DNA of 64,000 nucleotides from Pseudomonas putida (GTDB lineage Bacteria > Pseudomonadota > Gammaproteobacteria > Pseudomonadales > Pseudomonadaceae). A program made the translations under genes and the position numbers. Location of the stretch: the NCBI GenBank assembly GCA_041071465.1, contig CP163498.1:2932001-2996000 (forward strand), in the 5' to 3' direction. The notes under the pieces were generated by a model. It was not told the origin of the DNA. It saw only the letters and a list, made by a program, of their open reading frames with translations, and did not search any database. Positions 54,271 through 64,000 of the stretch are shown piece after piece. The first letter of the stretch is position 1. Each line of letters opens with the position of its first letter.

Positions 54271-56680
54271 ATGAGGCGTGTCAGCCTTGCCCGTAGTTGC
54301 CCAGGCCTGATGGCCCTGCTGGCCTTTATGCTGGTGCTCGCCAGCCCGGCGTGGTCGGCCCCGGCCACGCCATTGTCCAATTTGGCGGCTGCCGAAGCGC
54401 CAGCACTGGACGAAAACGCCAGCCTTGAACAGCTGAACGACCGCCTGGACCAGATCCGTCAGGGCGTCACCAGCGAGGCCAACGACGACCTGCTGTCGCA
54501 ACTGCGTCTTGCAGCCATGCAGGTTCAGCGTCAGGCCGATGCATTGAGTGCACAGCGCACTGCCGATGTGGGAAAACTCGACGACAAGCTGAAGGTCATC
54601 GGCCCGGCCCAGCCGGACGAGGCACTCACTCTGACCCAGCAGCGCAAAGCGCTGGAGGCTGAGAAAAAGGCGCTGGTAGCCCAGCAGGACCAGGCCATCA
54701 AGCTGACCCAGTCGGCCCGCGACCTGTCCACGCAAATCGTCAACCTGCGCCGCAGCCAGTTCAACTCGCAGATCACCAGCCGTGCCGCTTCGCCACTGAG
54801 CCCGGCGTTCTGGCAGAGCATCATCCGCCCCACCCAGGACGACGTGGCGCGCCTGCGCGACCTGCGCGGCGAGGCAGCCGATGCCATCAACAGCGCCTTC
54901 AGCGCCGATCACCGCTGGCTGTTCATTACCAGCCTGGTGGCGGCGATTCTGGTATGGACCTTGGTGCGCCGCGTGCTCGAGCGCTTGCTGGCCAGTGCCA
55001 TGGTCGGCTGGCTGCCCGAAGGGCGCCTGCGCCGCAGCGCTTTGGCCCTTGGTGTCAGCCTGGCAACCTTGGGTACCATCGCCGGTTCTGTTTCGTTGCT
55101 GCGCTGGGGGCTGGAAAGCAGTGCAGAGTTGGGTTCGGATATCGCCAGCCTGACCAACCACATTCTCGCCCTGGTCGTGTTCAGTGCCTTCATTACCGGC
55201 CTGGGCCGCGCCATGCTGATGCTGCAGCGGCCGTCCTGGCGGCTGCCGCCGATCCATGACGAAGTTGCCAGCGCGCTGGGCTGGTTCCCGAAGGTACTGG
55301 CATTGGCCCTGATGGTCATGATGACCATGGAGCGCATGAACAGTGTGATCGGCGCCAGCCTGGCGCTGACGGTGGCCGTCAACGGGCTGACCGCACTGGT
55401 AGTGGCGTTCATCTTTGCCGGCGCGTTGCTGCGTTATCGCCACACCCTGCGCAAGCATGAACTGGAGCGCCCGACGGGCCTGGCTGGGCTGATCCCGTTC
55501 GTGATGGTCATCTGGCTGGCGTTGATCCTGCTGGCACTGCACCGGCTACCTGACGCTTGCCTATTTCCTCACTGCCAAGTTGCTGTGGGTCAGCCTGGTG
55601 GTCACTTGTGCCTACTTGCTGACCACCTTCTTCGGCGACCTGTGCGAAACCCTGCTGTCGCCACGCCAGCCCGGAGGCCTGGCGCTGGCCTCGACCCTGG
55701 GCCTGGCACCTCGTCACCAGGCGCAAGCCAGCACCATCCTGGCTGGCATCGGCCGCACCATCGTGCTGTTCCTGGCGCTGTTGCTGGTGTTGATGCCATC
55801 GGGCACCAGCCCCAGCGAACTGCTGCTGAGCCTGGGCGATTGGGACGGCACCGGCGGCAAGCTGCTCGGCAACCTGAATATCGTGCCGCAGGACATCCTG
55901 CTGGCCCTGGCGATTTTCTTGGGTGGCCTGTTCGCCATCCGTGTGGTCAAGCGCTGGCTGAGCGATCGCCTGCTGCCGGAAACCGACATGGACGCCGGCA
56001 TGCGGGCCTCGCTGGTGACCCTGGTGGGTTACCTGGGTTTCCTGTTCCTGGCCATGCTGGTGATGTCGACCTTGCGCATCAATCTCACCAGCCTGACCTG
56101 GGTGGTCAGTGCGCTGTCGGTCGGTATCGGTTTCGGCCTGCAGCAGATTGTGCAGAACTTTATCTCCGGCCTGATCCTGTTGACCGAGCGCCCGGTGAAG
56201 GTGGGTGATTGGGTGAGCCTGGCGGGTGTCGAGGGCGATATCCGCCGCATCAACGTGCGCGCCACCGAAATCCAGATGTCAGACCGTTCAACGGTGATCG
56301 TGCCCAACTCGCAGTTCATCTCGCAGAACGTGCGCAACGTGACCATGGGCAATGCGCTGGGTGTGGTCAGCATTACCTTGACACTGCCGCTGGAGACCGA
56401 TGCCAACCAGGTGCGTGAGCTGCTGCTGGCGGCCTACCACGAGCATGAGGCGATTCTGGATGCGCCGGCTTCTTCGGTGTCGTTCAAGGACCTGACGACC
56501 AGTGGCATGGTGATTGGCGTCAGCGGCTACGTGGCCGGGCCGCGGCAGGTGTCAGGCACCCGCAGCGACCTGCTGTTCACCATTCTTGGGCGCCTGCGTG
56601 ACGAAGGTATTCCCCTGTCTTCGCCACAGAGCATGGTACTGGTGCAAGAGGGTGTGCGCCCCGCTGACGAATCGGTGTGA
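54271..56680 (+). CDS. MscS-type mechanosensitive channel with DUF3772 domain, frame broken near 55540
   Basis: About 802 residues when joined. ATG 54271 after AAAGAGGA. Signal peptide ('LMALLAFMLVLASPAWSA'), a periplasmic coiled-coil/DUF3772 region ('ENASLEQLNDRLDQIRQGVT'), many membrane segments, then the MscS pore and beta domain ('VSALSVGIGFGLQQIVQNFI', 'LTERPVKVGDWVSL', 'STVIVPNSQFISQNVRN'). The frame passes from 'LALILLAL' to 'TGYLTLAYFLTAKLLW' by ignoring one C at 55540, or by assuming two missing bases. This break is unlike the others in the window. The channel probably relieves osmotic pressure. Confidence 0.85.
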
Positions 56681-56705
56681 ATGCCGGGGGCTGCTCTGCA
56701 GCCCT

Positions 56706-56732
56706 ATCGCGGCACAAGGCCGCTCCCACAGG
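56706..56732. repeat. Single REP element with a degenerate partner
   Basis: ATCGCGGCACAAGGCCGCTC begins the unit; a weak inverted partner CTGGGGGAGCGGCGCCTTGC is at 56763-56785. Confidence 0.75.
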
Positions 56733-56786
56733 TACCGCGCATGCTGAAGGGCTGCACACTTGCTGGGGGAGCGGCGCCTTGCGATG

Positions 56787-58216
56787 TTAGCCGAGGCAGC
56801 GCGTCACATGCTTGACCGATTGGTACGCCGACAACCCCCAAGGCCCCAGCTCGCGGCCGATCCCGCTGCCCTTGGTACCGCCCCACGAGGTTTCGACGAA
56901 CACTGCCTGCACAGAGTTGATCCATACGTGGCCAACCTCCAGCGCATCGGCCACGCGCTCGGCACGCTCCAGGTTAGCGGAGCAGACGGTGGCTACCAGC
57001 CCGAAGCGGCTGTCGTTGGCTTCGGCAATCGCCTGTTCTTCTGTCGCAAAGCGCCGTGCGCACAGCACTGGGCCAAATATTTCCTCGGTCCACAGGCGGC
57101 TGTCTTTCGGCACGTCGGCATACAGCGTGGGGCTGACGAACCAGCCATCACGGTCCAAAGCCTTGCCGCCGGCCAGGCACTGCAAACCTTCTTCCCGCGC
57201 CGTGGCAAAGTAGCTGGCCACCTTCAGCCACTGCGCCTGGCTGGTCAGCGGGCCCATGTCGACCTCTTCGGTCAATGGGTTGCCCACCCGAAGGTTTTCC
57301 AGTGCCGCCTGCAAGCGCGGCAACAGCGCATCGGCAATGCCGTCCTGGACCAGCAGCCGTGAAGTGGCCGAACACATCTGCCCGGCGTTCCAGCTGATGC
57401 CGGCAACAATCCACTCCACTGCCTGGTCGATGTCGCAATCGTCGAACACCACGATGGCTGACTTGCCGCCCAGCTCCAGTGTCACCGGCCGGCACTGCGC
57501 CGACGCGCTACGCATTACCTGGCTGCCGACGCTGTTGCTGCCGGTGAACGACAGCTTGTCCAGGCCGTTATGGTTGCTGAGCGCGGCGCCAGTCTCGGCC
57601 TTGCCGTTGACAATGTTCAGCACGCCGGCCGGCAGGCCCAGGGCGTCGGCGAGCTGGCCGTAGGCCTGCTCGATCAGCGGGGTGACCTCCGACGGTTTGA
57701 GCACCACGGTGCAGCCGGCAGCCAGGGCCGGGCGAGCTTCCAGGCACTGGTGACCAGCGGGAAGTTCCACGGCACGATCAGGCCGACCACGCCCACCGGC
57801 TCCAGGCGGGTACGGGCGGTAAAACCGGGTGCGGCCAGCGGCACGTCACGGTTTTTCGACGGCAGTTGCTCGGCCAGTTCGGCGTAGTAGCCGAAGGTGG
57901 CGATGGCGTCATCCAGGTCGATTTCGGCCTCGTGACGGGGTTTGCCGTTGTTGCGCATCTGCAAGGTGATCAGCGCTTCACGGCGCTGCCCGAGCTGTTC
58001 GGCAAAGCCACGCAGGAAGGTTGCGCGTTCGCTGGCGCTGGTGTTTTTCCAGGCGGGCAGAGCGCTGCGGGCAGCGGCTACGGCCTGATCGACCTGGGCC
58101 ACGCTGGCGGCCATCAGTTCGGCGAACGGTTGCCCCAGCGCAGGGTCGTTGACGCTGATGCAGTCGCTGCCCTGGCCTTCGACCCAACGGCCGGCGATAT
58201 AGTGGGAAGTGGTCAT
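56787..58216 (-). CDS. NAD(P)-dependent aldehyde dehydrogenase, frame broken at 57731-57733
   Basis: About 476 residues when joined; BetB-like family. 'EPVGVVGLIVPWNFPLVTSA', the Rossmann 'LSFTGSNSVGSQV', general base Glu in 'VTLELGGKSA', catalytic Cys in 'WNAGQMCSATSRLLVQ' and C-terminal 'GRELGPWGLSAYQSVK' are present. The frame is lost after 'SAWKLA'; adding one G to the plus-strand GGG at 57731-57733 gives 'KLAPALAAGCTVVLKPSE', the canonical sequence. It starts 14 bp after the NCS1 permease stop, so the two form an operon. Substrate unknown; an aldehyde from the permease's N-heterocycle or amine is likely. Confidence 0.88.
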
Positions 58217-58229
58217 GGTCGGTTTCCAG

Positions 58230-59728
58230 TCAGGCCATTTCGGCAGTGGTCACAGGCGTGCGCGCGGTGCTTTTGCAGCGCACCCAACGCGGGCCCTGGG
58301 GGCCATACACGCCAGCAGGTTCAGGGAACAGGTTGAGCAGCAGCAGGTACAGCACGCCAGCCAGCCCCAGGGTGACCGGCAGGCTCAGGTCGATGCCACC
58401 GGCCAGGTCGCCCAGCGGGCCGACGAACTGCCCCGGCAGGTTGACGAAGCACAGGCCGACCGCCGCGCTGGGGATCCACGCCCCCATGCCGCGCCAGTTC
58501 CAGCCGTGCAGGAACCAGTAGTGGCCACCACGCTGGCCGCGGGTGAACACCTGCAGGTCATCGGCGTGGTAGAAGCCGCGGCGAGTAATCAGGCCAAGGA
58601 TCATGATCACCATCCACGGGCTTGTGCAGGTAATGATCAGCACGGCAAAGGTCGACACGCTCTGCACCAGGTTGAAGGTGAAGCGGCCAACGAAGATGAA
58701 GCCGATTGCCAGCACGCCGATCAGCAGCGTGGCGCCGGCACGGCTGAGCAAGCGGGGAACACGCTGGACATGTCCAGGCCCGTGCCATACAGCGCGGTGG
58801 TGCCGGTGGACATGCCGCCGATCACCGCAATCAGGCACACCGGCAGGAAGAACCAACTTGGCGCTACCGCCAGCAGGCCGCCCACATAGTTGTTGGCGGC
58901 GATGTAGTCCGGTGCCTGGGTGGCAACCAGGGTGGCAGTACACAGGCCGAACAGGAACGGAATCAGCGTTGCGCCCTGTGCCGCGATCACTGCCAGCATG
59001 ATGCGCGCCTTGGGCGTCTCACGCGGGATGTAGCGCGACCAGTCGCCCAGGAAGGCGCCGAACGACACCGGGTTGCTCATGGCCAGGATCGCTGCGCCGA
59101 CGAACGCCGCCCAGAAGCCTGCCTGGCCAAGGTTGACACTGCCTGCATAACCCGCATCGAACGGGCCGGCAAAGGCGACGATGCCCAACAGGAACAGCAG
59201 GCTTGAAGCCCACACGGCAATCTTGTTGACCCACAACATGAAGCGGAAGCCGAAGATGCATACCACCAGTACCAGCACCGCGAACAAGCCGTAGGCCAGG
59301 CCCAGGGTCAGGTCGGTTTCCGGCAGGCCGGCCAGGCGCTTGGCTCCGCCGACCAGGGCATCCCCCGAGCTCCAAACCGACAGCGAGAAGAACGCCACCG
59401 CCGTGAGCAGTGACAGGAACGAGCCGACGATACGCCCGTGCACGCCAAAGTGCGCGCCTGACGAAACGGCGTTGTTGGTGCCGTTGAGCGCGCCGAACAA
59501 CCCCATCGGTGCGAGGATCAGTGCACCGACGCCAACGCCAAGCAGAATGGCCCACACACCCGCCTGGAACGACAGCCCGAACAGCACCGGGAAACTGCCC
59601 AGCACGGCGGTAGCGAAGGTATTGGCACCGCCGAAGATCAGGCGGAACAGGTCCAGTGGGGAGGCGTCGCGTTGATCGGCGGGGATCTGTTCGACGCCGT
59701 TGGTCTCGATACCGGTCGAGTGGCTCAT
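58230..59728 (-). CDS. NCS1 family cytosine/purine/allantoin-type permease, frame broken at 58754-58757
   Basis: About 499 residues when joined, 12 membrane segments. 'LDLFRLIFGGANTFATAVLG', 'SNPVSFGAFLGDWSRYIPRE' and 'WFLHGWNWRGMGAWIPSAAV' are NCS1 features. The frame is lost after 'GTGLDMSSVFP'; adding one G to the plus-strand G4 at 58754-58757 restores 'VFPRLLSRAGATLLIGVLA'. It imports a nucleobase, thiamine-like or hydantoin-like compound; which one cannot be told. First gene of an operon with the aldehyde dehydrogenase. Confidence 0.87.
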
Positions 59729-59819
59729 GGTGGTGCTCCAGCGCGGTTGTTGTAGCCTGCGCAGTGCGCGGGCCTTCTTGTGGGTGCGATGGCAGGGCGG
59801 CAGTGCCGCGTAAAGGTGA

Positions 59820-60209
59820 TCAGGCCGGCGTTACGACCGACAGGTGCTCGTGACAGGCCAACCACTGGTCGGCCTGGCGGCGAAAGACAATTGTCTCGCG
59901 TTCGCTCAAGCGGTGGTCTTCACCGGCGATACGGATATGCGTGGCCACATCGTGCATGAAGATCGCCACGTCACCTTGCAGGCTTACCTGGGCGTTGCTC
60001 GACTCGCAGGCGAGCACGGCAAAGCCTTCGGCCTGCCACTGGGCCCAAAGGTCTTCGTAGGCGCGGCGCGACAGCAGCGGCTGCGGCAAGGTGTGGAACA
60101 GGAATGTGGCGTCTTCGCTGAAACAGGCGAAATAGCGGGCGGTGTCGTTGCTGGCGAACGCGGCGACGAGGTCGGCGGCGGCTTGGCGCACCTGGAGTGT
60201 CTGGTCCAC
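59820..60209 (-). CDS. SnoaL/NTF2-like (DUF4440-type) protein
   Basis: 129 residues from GTG 60209 (GAGG upstream); the longer frame from 60275 has no ribosome binding site. Sequence 'VRQAAADLVAAFASNDTARY' and 'FACFSEDATFLFHTLPQPL' through 'RETIVFRRQADQWLACHEHL' is the cone-shaped SnoaL/DUF4440 fold. It is in the same direction as the permease, 91 bp before it, and may serve the same pathway as a small enzyme or binding protein. Confidence 0.83.
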   Translation of the reverse strand: MDQTLQVRQAAADLVAAFASNDTARYFACFSEDATFLFHTLPQPLLSRRAYEDLWAQWQAEGFAVLACESSNAQVSLQGDVAIFMHDVATHIRIAGEDHRLSERETIVFRRQADQWLACHEHLSVVTPA

Positions 60210-60355
60210 GGGAGTGGCCTCACGGTTTTTGTGATTATGGTGAAGCGATTCTGGTGGTGGTTGGCGAGGGGACAAATCGCTGACGGCAAATAATCAGTTC
60301 AGGAATTTGTGAAGTGATGGCCATGGGCAAGTCTCTTGAAATGCGCGCACTTGTA

Positions 60356-60374
60356 AATAATACTGCTTCCCATT
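60356..60374 (+). promoter_or_regulatory. Candidate Fur box before fecI
   Basis: AATAATACTGCTTCCCATT matches AATGATAATCATTATCATT at 13 of 19 positions by eye; 36 bp before GTG 60410. Confidence 0.55.
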
Positions 60375-60409
60375 AACACCCTCGCGTAACCCTGCCTCGA
60401 GGTACTCCC

Positions 60410-60912
60410 GTGTCGTCGCTGCCCCACAACGCTCAAGTCGGCGAGCTTTACCGTGGCCATCACTCCTGGCTGCGTGGTTGGCTGTTCAAGCGCCTGGAGT
60501 GCCAGCACCAGGCTGCCGACCTGGCCCAGGACACGTTCCTTCGCCTGCTGGGCGTGACACCTTGAATGGCCTGCGCGAGCCACGTGCATTTCTGGCCACC
60601 GTCGCCAAGGGGCTGGTGGTGGACCATTACCGCCGGCTGAGCCTGGAACGGGCCTGGCTCGACAGCCTCGCGGCGCTGCCTGAGCCGGAAGCTCCGCCAG
60701 CCGAAGCGCGGGTGCTGGTGCTGGAAACTCTGGTGGAAATCGACCGAATGCTCGATGGGCTGAAGCCCAAGGTGCGTAGCGCGTTCCTGCTGTCGCAGCT
60801 GGACGGGCTGACTTATCCACAAATTGCCGAACAGCTGGGCCTCTCGCTCAGTTCGGTGCAGCAGTACATGACCCAGGCGTTCGGCCATTGCTACCGGGTG
60901 CTGTATTCGTGA
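60410..60912 (+). CDS. FecI-type ECF sigma factor, frame broken near 60553
   Basis: About 167 residues when joined. GTG 60410 gives 'MSSLPHNAQVGELYRGHHSW' and 'AADLAQDTFLRLLG', and then the frame closes at a TGA. Adding one C at GGCG (60551-60554) gives 'LLGRDTLNGLREPRAFLATV', and the rest is a normal FecI with region 4 'LDGLTYPQIAEQLGLSLSS'. FecR begins at the sigma stop (GTGA). Without correction the sigma factor would be truncated in region 2. Confidence 0.85.
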
Positions 60913-61853
60913 GCGCATCGGAACCGACTGAGCAAGTGGTGGCGCAGGCCATCGGCTGGCGCGTGCGCCTGGCCTCGGGGCTGGCCCAGGTCGAAGAACT
61001 GGAAGCCTGCCAGCGTTGGCGCGGTTTGCACCCAAGCCATGAGCAGGCCTGGCAACGGCTGGCGGTGTTCGACGGGCGCCTGGGGGCGATGCCGCCACCC
61101 CAGGCAAGCCAGGCCCTGCGTTACCGCGATCGACGCACGGTACTCAAAGGGCTGGCGTTGCTATTGGGCGGCTCAGCCGTGGTCGGTAGTGCCAGCCTGG
61201 GGATGCGCGGCTCGCCCTGGCTGGCAGGGCAGCGCACTGCCATGGGTGAGCGCAGGCGCCTGCAACTGCCGGATGGCGGCTGGCTGCAGATGAACAGTGG
61301 TAGCGCGTTGGACCTGGCATTCGACAGCCAGCAGCGGCGTATAAATCTGCTGGCTGGCGAGGTGATGATCCAGACCGGCAAGCAAGGGGCCGAACGGCCA
61401 TTCTGGGTTGAAACCCCCTTGGGGACCTTGCAGGCACTCGGGACCGGTTTCTCGGTGCGGCTGAATGACGAGAGTGCGTTGCTGGCCGTGGAGGAGGGGG
61501 CCGTTGCGGTGCGGCCGGGTACCTTGCTGCAATCTGCAGCCGTTATACGCGCGGGGGAGCAGGTGCGTTTCAACCGGCAAAGGGTATTTGCGACCCAGCC
61601 ATTGGACCGTGACGCACTGGCTTGGCGCGACGGGTATCTGGTCGTTCGGCAGTGGCCTTTGGCCCGCCTGTGTGCCGAGCTCGGGCGTTATCGCAACGGG
61701 GTGTTGCGCTGTGACCCTGCGGTAGCGGACTTGCTGATTTCCGGGGTGTTTCCGCTGGACGAGCCGGACCGGGCGCTGGCGGCATTGGGCCGTACTTTGC
61801 CTGTGCGAACGCGGTACTTGACCCGCTGGTGGGTGACCCTGGAGCCGGCCTGA
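60909..61853 (+). CDS. FecR family anti-sigma factor
   Basis: 314 residues from GTG 60909, overlapping the sigma TGA. DUF4880 domain ('AIGWRVRLASGLAQVEELEA', 'CQRWRGLHPSHEQAWQRLAV'), membrane segment ('LALLLGGSAVVGSASLGM'), periplasmic FecR domain ('TAMGERRRLQLPDGGWLQMN') and C-terminal 'ISGVFPLDEPDRALAAL'. Transmits the signal from the receptor at 61993. Confidence 0.93.
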   Translation: MSASEPTEQVVAQAIGWRVRLASGLAQVEELEACQRWRGLHPSHEQAWQRLAVFDGRLGAMPPPQASQALRYRDRRTVLKGLALLLGGSAVVGSASLGMRGSPWLAGQRTAMGERRRLQLPDGGWLQMNSGSALDLAFDSQQRRINLLAGEVMIQTGKQGAERPFWVETPLGTLQALGTGFSVRLNDESALLAVEEGAVAVRPGTLLQSAAVIRAGEQVRFNRQRVFATQPLDRDALAWRDGYLVVRQWPLARLCAELGRYRNGVLRCDPAVADLLISGVFPLDEPDRALAALGRTLPVRTRYLTRWWVTLEPA

Positions 61854-61870
61854 CAAAGCGCGTGAGCCCC

Positions 61871-61890
61871 TTCGCGGGCATGCCCGCGAA
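61871..61890. repeat. Short REP-like perfect palindrome
   Basis: TTCGCGGGCATGCCCGCGAA, a perfect 20-bp palindrome 15 bp after the fecR stop; followed by a T-rich stretch (61918-61938), so it may act as an attenuator between fecR and the receptor gene. Confidence 0.7.
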
Positions 61891-61992
61891 AACGTTCATG
61901 CACATCTCACAGAAACTATTTTCTTTTTTTTGCAGTTTTTTCGCCGTGGCTCGGCCTCCTTGCAATTCCGCTCATGACCACAAGGAAACCCC

Positions 61993-64000
61993 ATGGCGTC
62001 GTCCCCGCACACCCCGCTTGCCCGCGCTCTGCGTATCGCCCTGCTGGGCCTGAGTGTCAGCCTGCCCATCGGCAGCCTGGCGCAGGCTGCGCCAAGCCAC
62101 CACGTCGAGGTCCCGGCCGGTAGCCTGGAAGGTGCCCTCAACGCCTATGCCCGCCAGGCCGGCGTGCTGCTGAGTTTCGACCCGGCACTCACACGTGGCC
62201 TGAGCAGCCGCGGCCTGTCAGGTGATTACCCGATCGACGTAGGCTTCGCTTCCCTGCTCGGCAACACTGACTTGGCCGCCGAAGCCAGCAGCGATGGCAG
62301 CTGGCGCCTGGTATGTGCGACGAGCCAAGGGGCGGTCACCTTGCAGGCACAGACCATTTCCGCCCTGGGCGAAGAGAACCCGCTGGGGCCGGTGGGCAGC
62401 TACGTGGCCAAGCGCAGTGTCACTGCAACCAAGACCGACACGCCTATCCATGAGACCCCGCAGTCAATTTCGGTGGTAACCCGTGAACGCATGGAGGCTC
62501 AAGGCGTGCAGTCGGTCAATGAGGCCCTGCGTTACACCCCGGGCGTGTCTTCCTACGGCGCCAACAACCGCTCCGACTGGTACACGGTCGTACGCGGCTT
62601 CTCGCCGACGACCTATCGAGACGGCCTGCAACTGCCGACCACCATCAACCTGGCCAGCTGGATGGTCGACCCCTACATGCTCGAACGTGTCGAAGTGCTG
62701 CGTGGTCCGGCAGGCGTCTTGTATGGGCAGGGCGACCCCGGTGGGGTGATCAACCAGGTATCCAAGCGCCCGAGCACGGTCAGCAGCCACGAAATCCAGG
62801 CCCAGTACGGCACTGACGCGCGCCGACAGCTGGGCTTCGACAGCACCGGCGCGTTGGATGACGAGGGCGTTTGGAGCTACCGCATAACGGCCATCGGCCA
62901 TGAAGCCAACATTCGCGACACCCCTTGGGAGGACAAGCGCCAGGCACTCTCCGCCGCCCTGACCTGGCAGCCGTCGGAAGAGACCCGGCTGACCGTAATG
63001 GGCAATTACCTGGCGGACGATTCCAACGCCCAGGACAACTTCCTGCCGGCAGTTGGTACTTTGTCCCACTCGCCCTACGGCAAGATCGGTCGCGATACCT
63101 TCACCGGCGACAAGCACTTCTCAAAGTACGAGAAGACCCAGTACAGCCTCGGCTACGAATTCGAAACGCGCCTGAACGACGTCTGGCAGCTGCGCCAGAA
63201 CCTGCGTTATTCGCATCTGGACCTGAATGACAACATGGTCTTTGGTGTTGGCACTACCGCCTACTACGGCATGGAAGGTGGTGACGAGCGCACACTGTTA
63301 CGCTACGCCGGCATCGAGAACCCCAAGTACAGCCGCTGGGCTGTGGATAACCAGGCCCAGGCCGACTTCAGTACTGGCGACATCCGCCATACCCTGCTGA
63401 TCGGTGTGGATTGGCAGCGTCAGCAAACCTCTGACCCGCAGGCCTACGTCCTGACCACCCCTGTCGACCTGTATGGCGGCACGGACTATGGCCCGGTCGA
63501 CCCAAGCCAGTTCACTCCGGACACCTGGAGCTACAGCCATCAGACCAGCCGACAAACCGGGTTGTACCTGCAAGACCAATTGCACTTCGACGACCATTGG
63601 GTACTGACCCTGGGTGGTCGCTATGACTGGGCCACATCGCAAACCCGAAACTGGACCGATGCCGGTTCCGATCCCGAAATACATACCCGTGACGAGGCGT
63701 TCAGTGGCCGGGTTGGCCTGGTGTATCTGGCCGACAACGGCCTGGCACCCTACCTGAGCTACAGCGAAGGTTTCACGCCAAACCCTGGCACCGATGCCAA
63801 CAATCAGCCATTCGAGCCCACCGAAGCCAAGCAATACGAAGCGGGTATCAAGTACCAGCCACCGGGCTCGAACAGCTCGCTGACTGCCGCTGTCTTCGAG
63901 ATTACCCAGGACAACGTGCTGACCACTGCGCCAGGCAACCCCAATGACAAAGTACAGACGGGGCAGGTGCGCTCGCGTGGCATCGAGTTGGAAGGGGTGG
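61993..64000 (+). CDS. TonB-dependent siderophore receptor with STN domain (3' end outside window)
   Basis: ATG 61993 with CAAGGAAA upstream; 669 codons are visible and the frame is open at the right edge, so roughly 130-150 residues are missing. Signal peptide ('ALLGLSVSLPIGSLAQA'), STN domain ('VEVPAGSLEGALNAYARQAG'), plug ('ETPQSISVVTRERMEAQGV', 'LERVEVLRGPAGVLYGQGDP') and barrel ('GLYLQDQLHFDDHWVLTLGG'). The 'GVLYGQGDPGGVINQVSKRP' motif puts it with the FhuE/FoxA hydroxamate receptors (inference). It is the receptor of the fecI-fecR pair directly upstream. Confidence 0.93.
   Translation, partial: MASSPHTPLARALRIALLGLSVSLPIGSLAQAAPSHHVEVPAGSLEGALNAYARQAGVLLSFDPALTRGLSSRGLSGDYPIDVGFASLLGNTDLAAEASSDGSWRLVCATSQGAVTLQAQTISALGEENPLGPVGSYVAKRSVTATKTDTPIHETPQSISVVTRERMEAQGVQSVNEALRYTPGVSSYGANNRSDWYTVVRGFSPTTYRDGLQLPTTINLASWMVDPYMLERVEVLRGPAGVLYGQGDPGGVINQVSKRPSTVSSHEIQAQYGTDARRQLGFDSTGALDDEGVWSYRITAIGHEANIRDTPWEDKRQALSAALTWQPSEETRLTVMGNYLADDSNAQDNFLPAVGTLSHSPYGKIGRDTFTGDKHFSKYEKTQYSLGYEFETRLNDVWQLRQNLRYSHLDLNDNMVFGVGTTAYYGMEGGDERTLLRYAGIENPKYSRWAVDNQAQADFSTGDIRHTLLIGVDWQRQQTSDPQAYVLTTPVDLYGGTDYGPVDPSQFTPDTWSYSHQTSRQTGLYLQDQLHFDDHWVLTLGGRYDWATSQTRNWTDAGSDPEIHTRDEAFSGRVGLVYLADNGLAPYLSYSEGFTPNPGTDANNQPFEPTEAKQYEAGIKYQPPGSNSSLTAAVFEITQDNVLTTAPGNPNDKVQTGQVRSRGIELEGV

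Overview
The window is chromosomal DNA from a Pseudomonas of the putida group. The evidence is gene content and order (fklB, a small iron-response gene, yjdM-like, ispB, rplU-rpmA, obgE, proB, creA, mksFEB, holD-rimI, alkA-ada), high-GC codon use, several FecI/FecR/TonB-receptor loci, and many of the inverted 'CCTGTGGGAGCGG' type REP pairs typical of P. putida. No prophage, insertion sequence or CRISPR array was seen.

Layout. 1-12.5 kb is iron-uptake territory: the 3' end of one TonB receptor, a complete FecI-FecR-receptor locus on the minus strand, a gluconate-type permease and malate dehydrogenase, then a second FecI-FecR-receptor locus on the plus strand preceded by a truncated relic of another FecI gene. 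12.5-32 kb is mostly core genome: BASS-type transporter, glyA, a MorA-like GGDEF/EAL regulator, ettA, gdhA, a Gre-family factor, a Lnb/DUF4105 protein, a Lon-like protease, yqhA, fklB and a small gene behind a good Fur box. 32-44 kb holds yjdM-like, ispB, rplU-rpmA, obgE, proB, creA, the MksFEB condensin operon and the divergent holD-rimI pair. 44-52.5 kb is accessory: M15-type peptidase, LysR/LysE pair, a half-length FecR and a full-length FecR on either side of tRNA-Met, two MFS transporters and a FecI-FecR pair without receptor. 52.5-64 kb has alkA-ada, a MscS-type channel, an NCS1 permease/aldehyde dehydrogenase module with a SnoaL-like gene, and a last FecI-FecR-receptor locus that runs off the right edge.

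Working together. The iron loci follow the cell-surface-signalling logic: a Fur-repressed FecI sigma, a membrane FecR that senses the loaded receptor, and a receptor with an N-terminal signalling (STN) domain. Around 46.4-52.4 kb the parts are unbalanced: three FecR-type proteins, one sigma factor, no receptor, two MFS transporters and three candidate Fur boxes.

Data quality. Nine otherwise intact genes carry one frame break each. In seven the break is explained by one base missing from a run of three or more identical bases (FecR at 9.1 kb, glyA, DUF4105, creA, mksB, aldehyde dehydrogenase, NCS1 permease), in one by a base missing from a CC pair (FecI at 60.5 kb), and in one it is of another kind (MscS at 55.5 kb). 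Several are conserved core genes, so most of these are probably sequencing errors; they are annotated here as whole genes with the break position given. Motif-match counts for Fur boxes were made by eye against the 19-base consensus.
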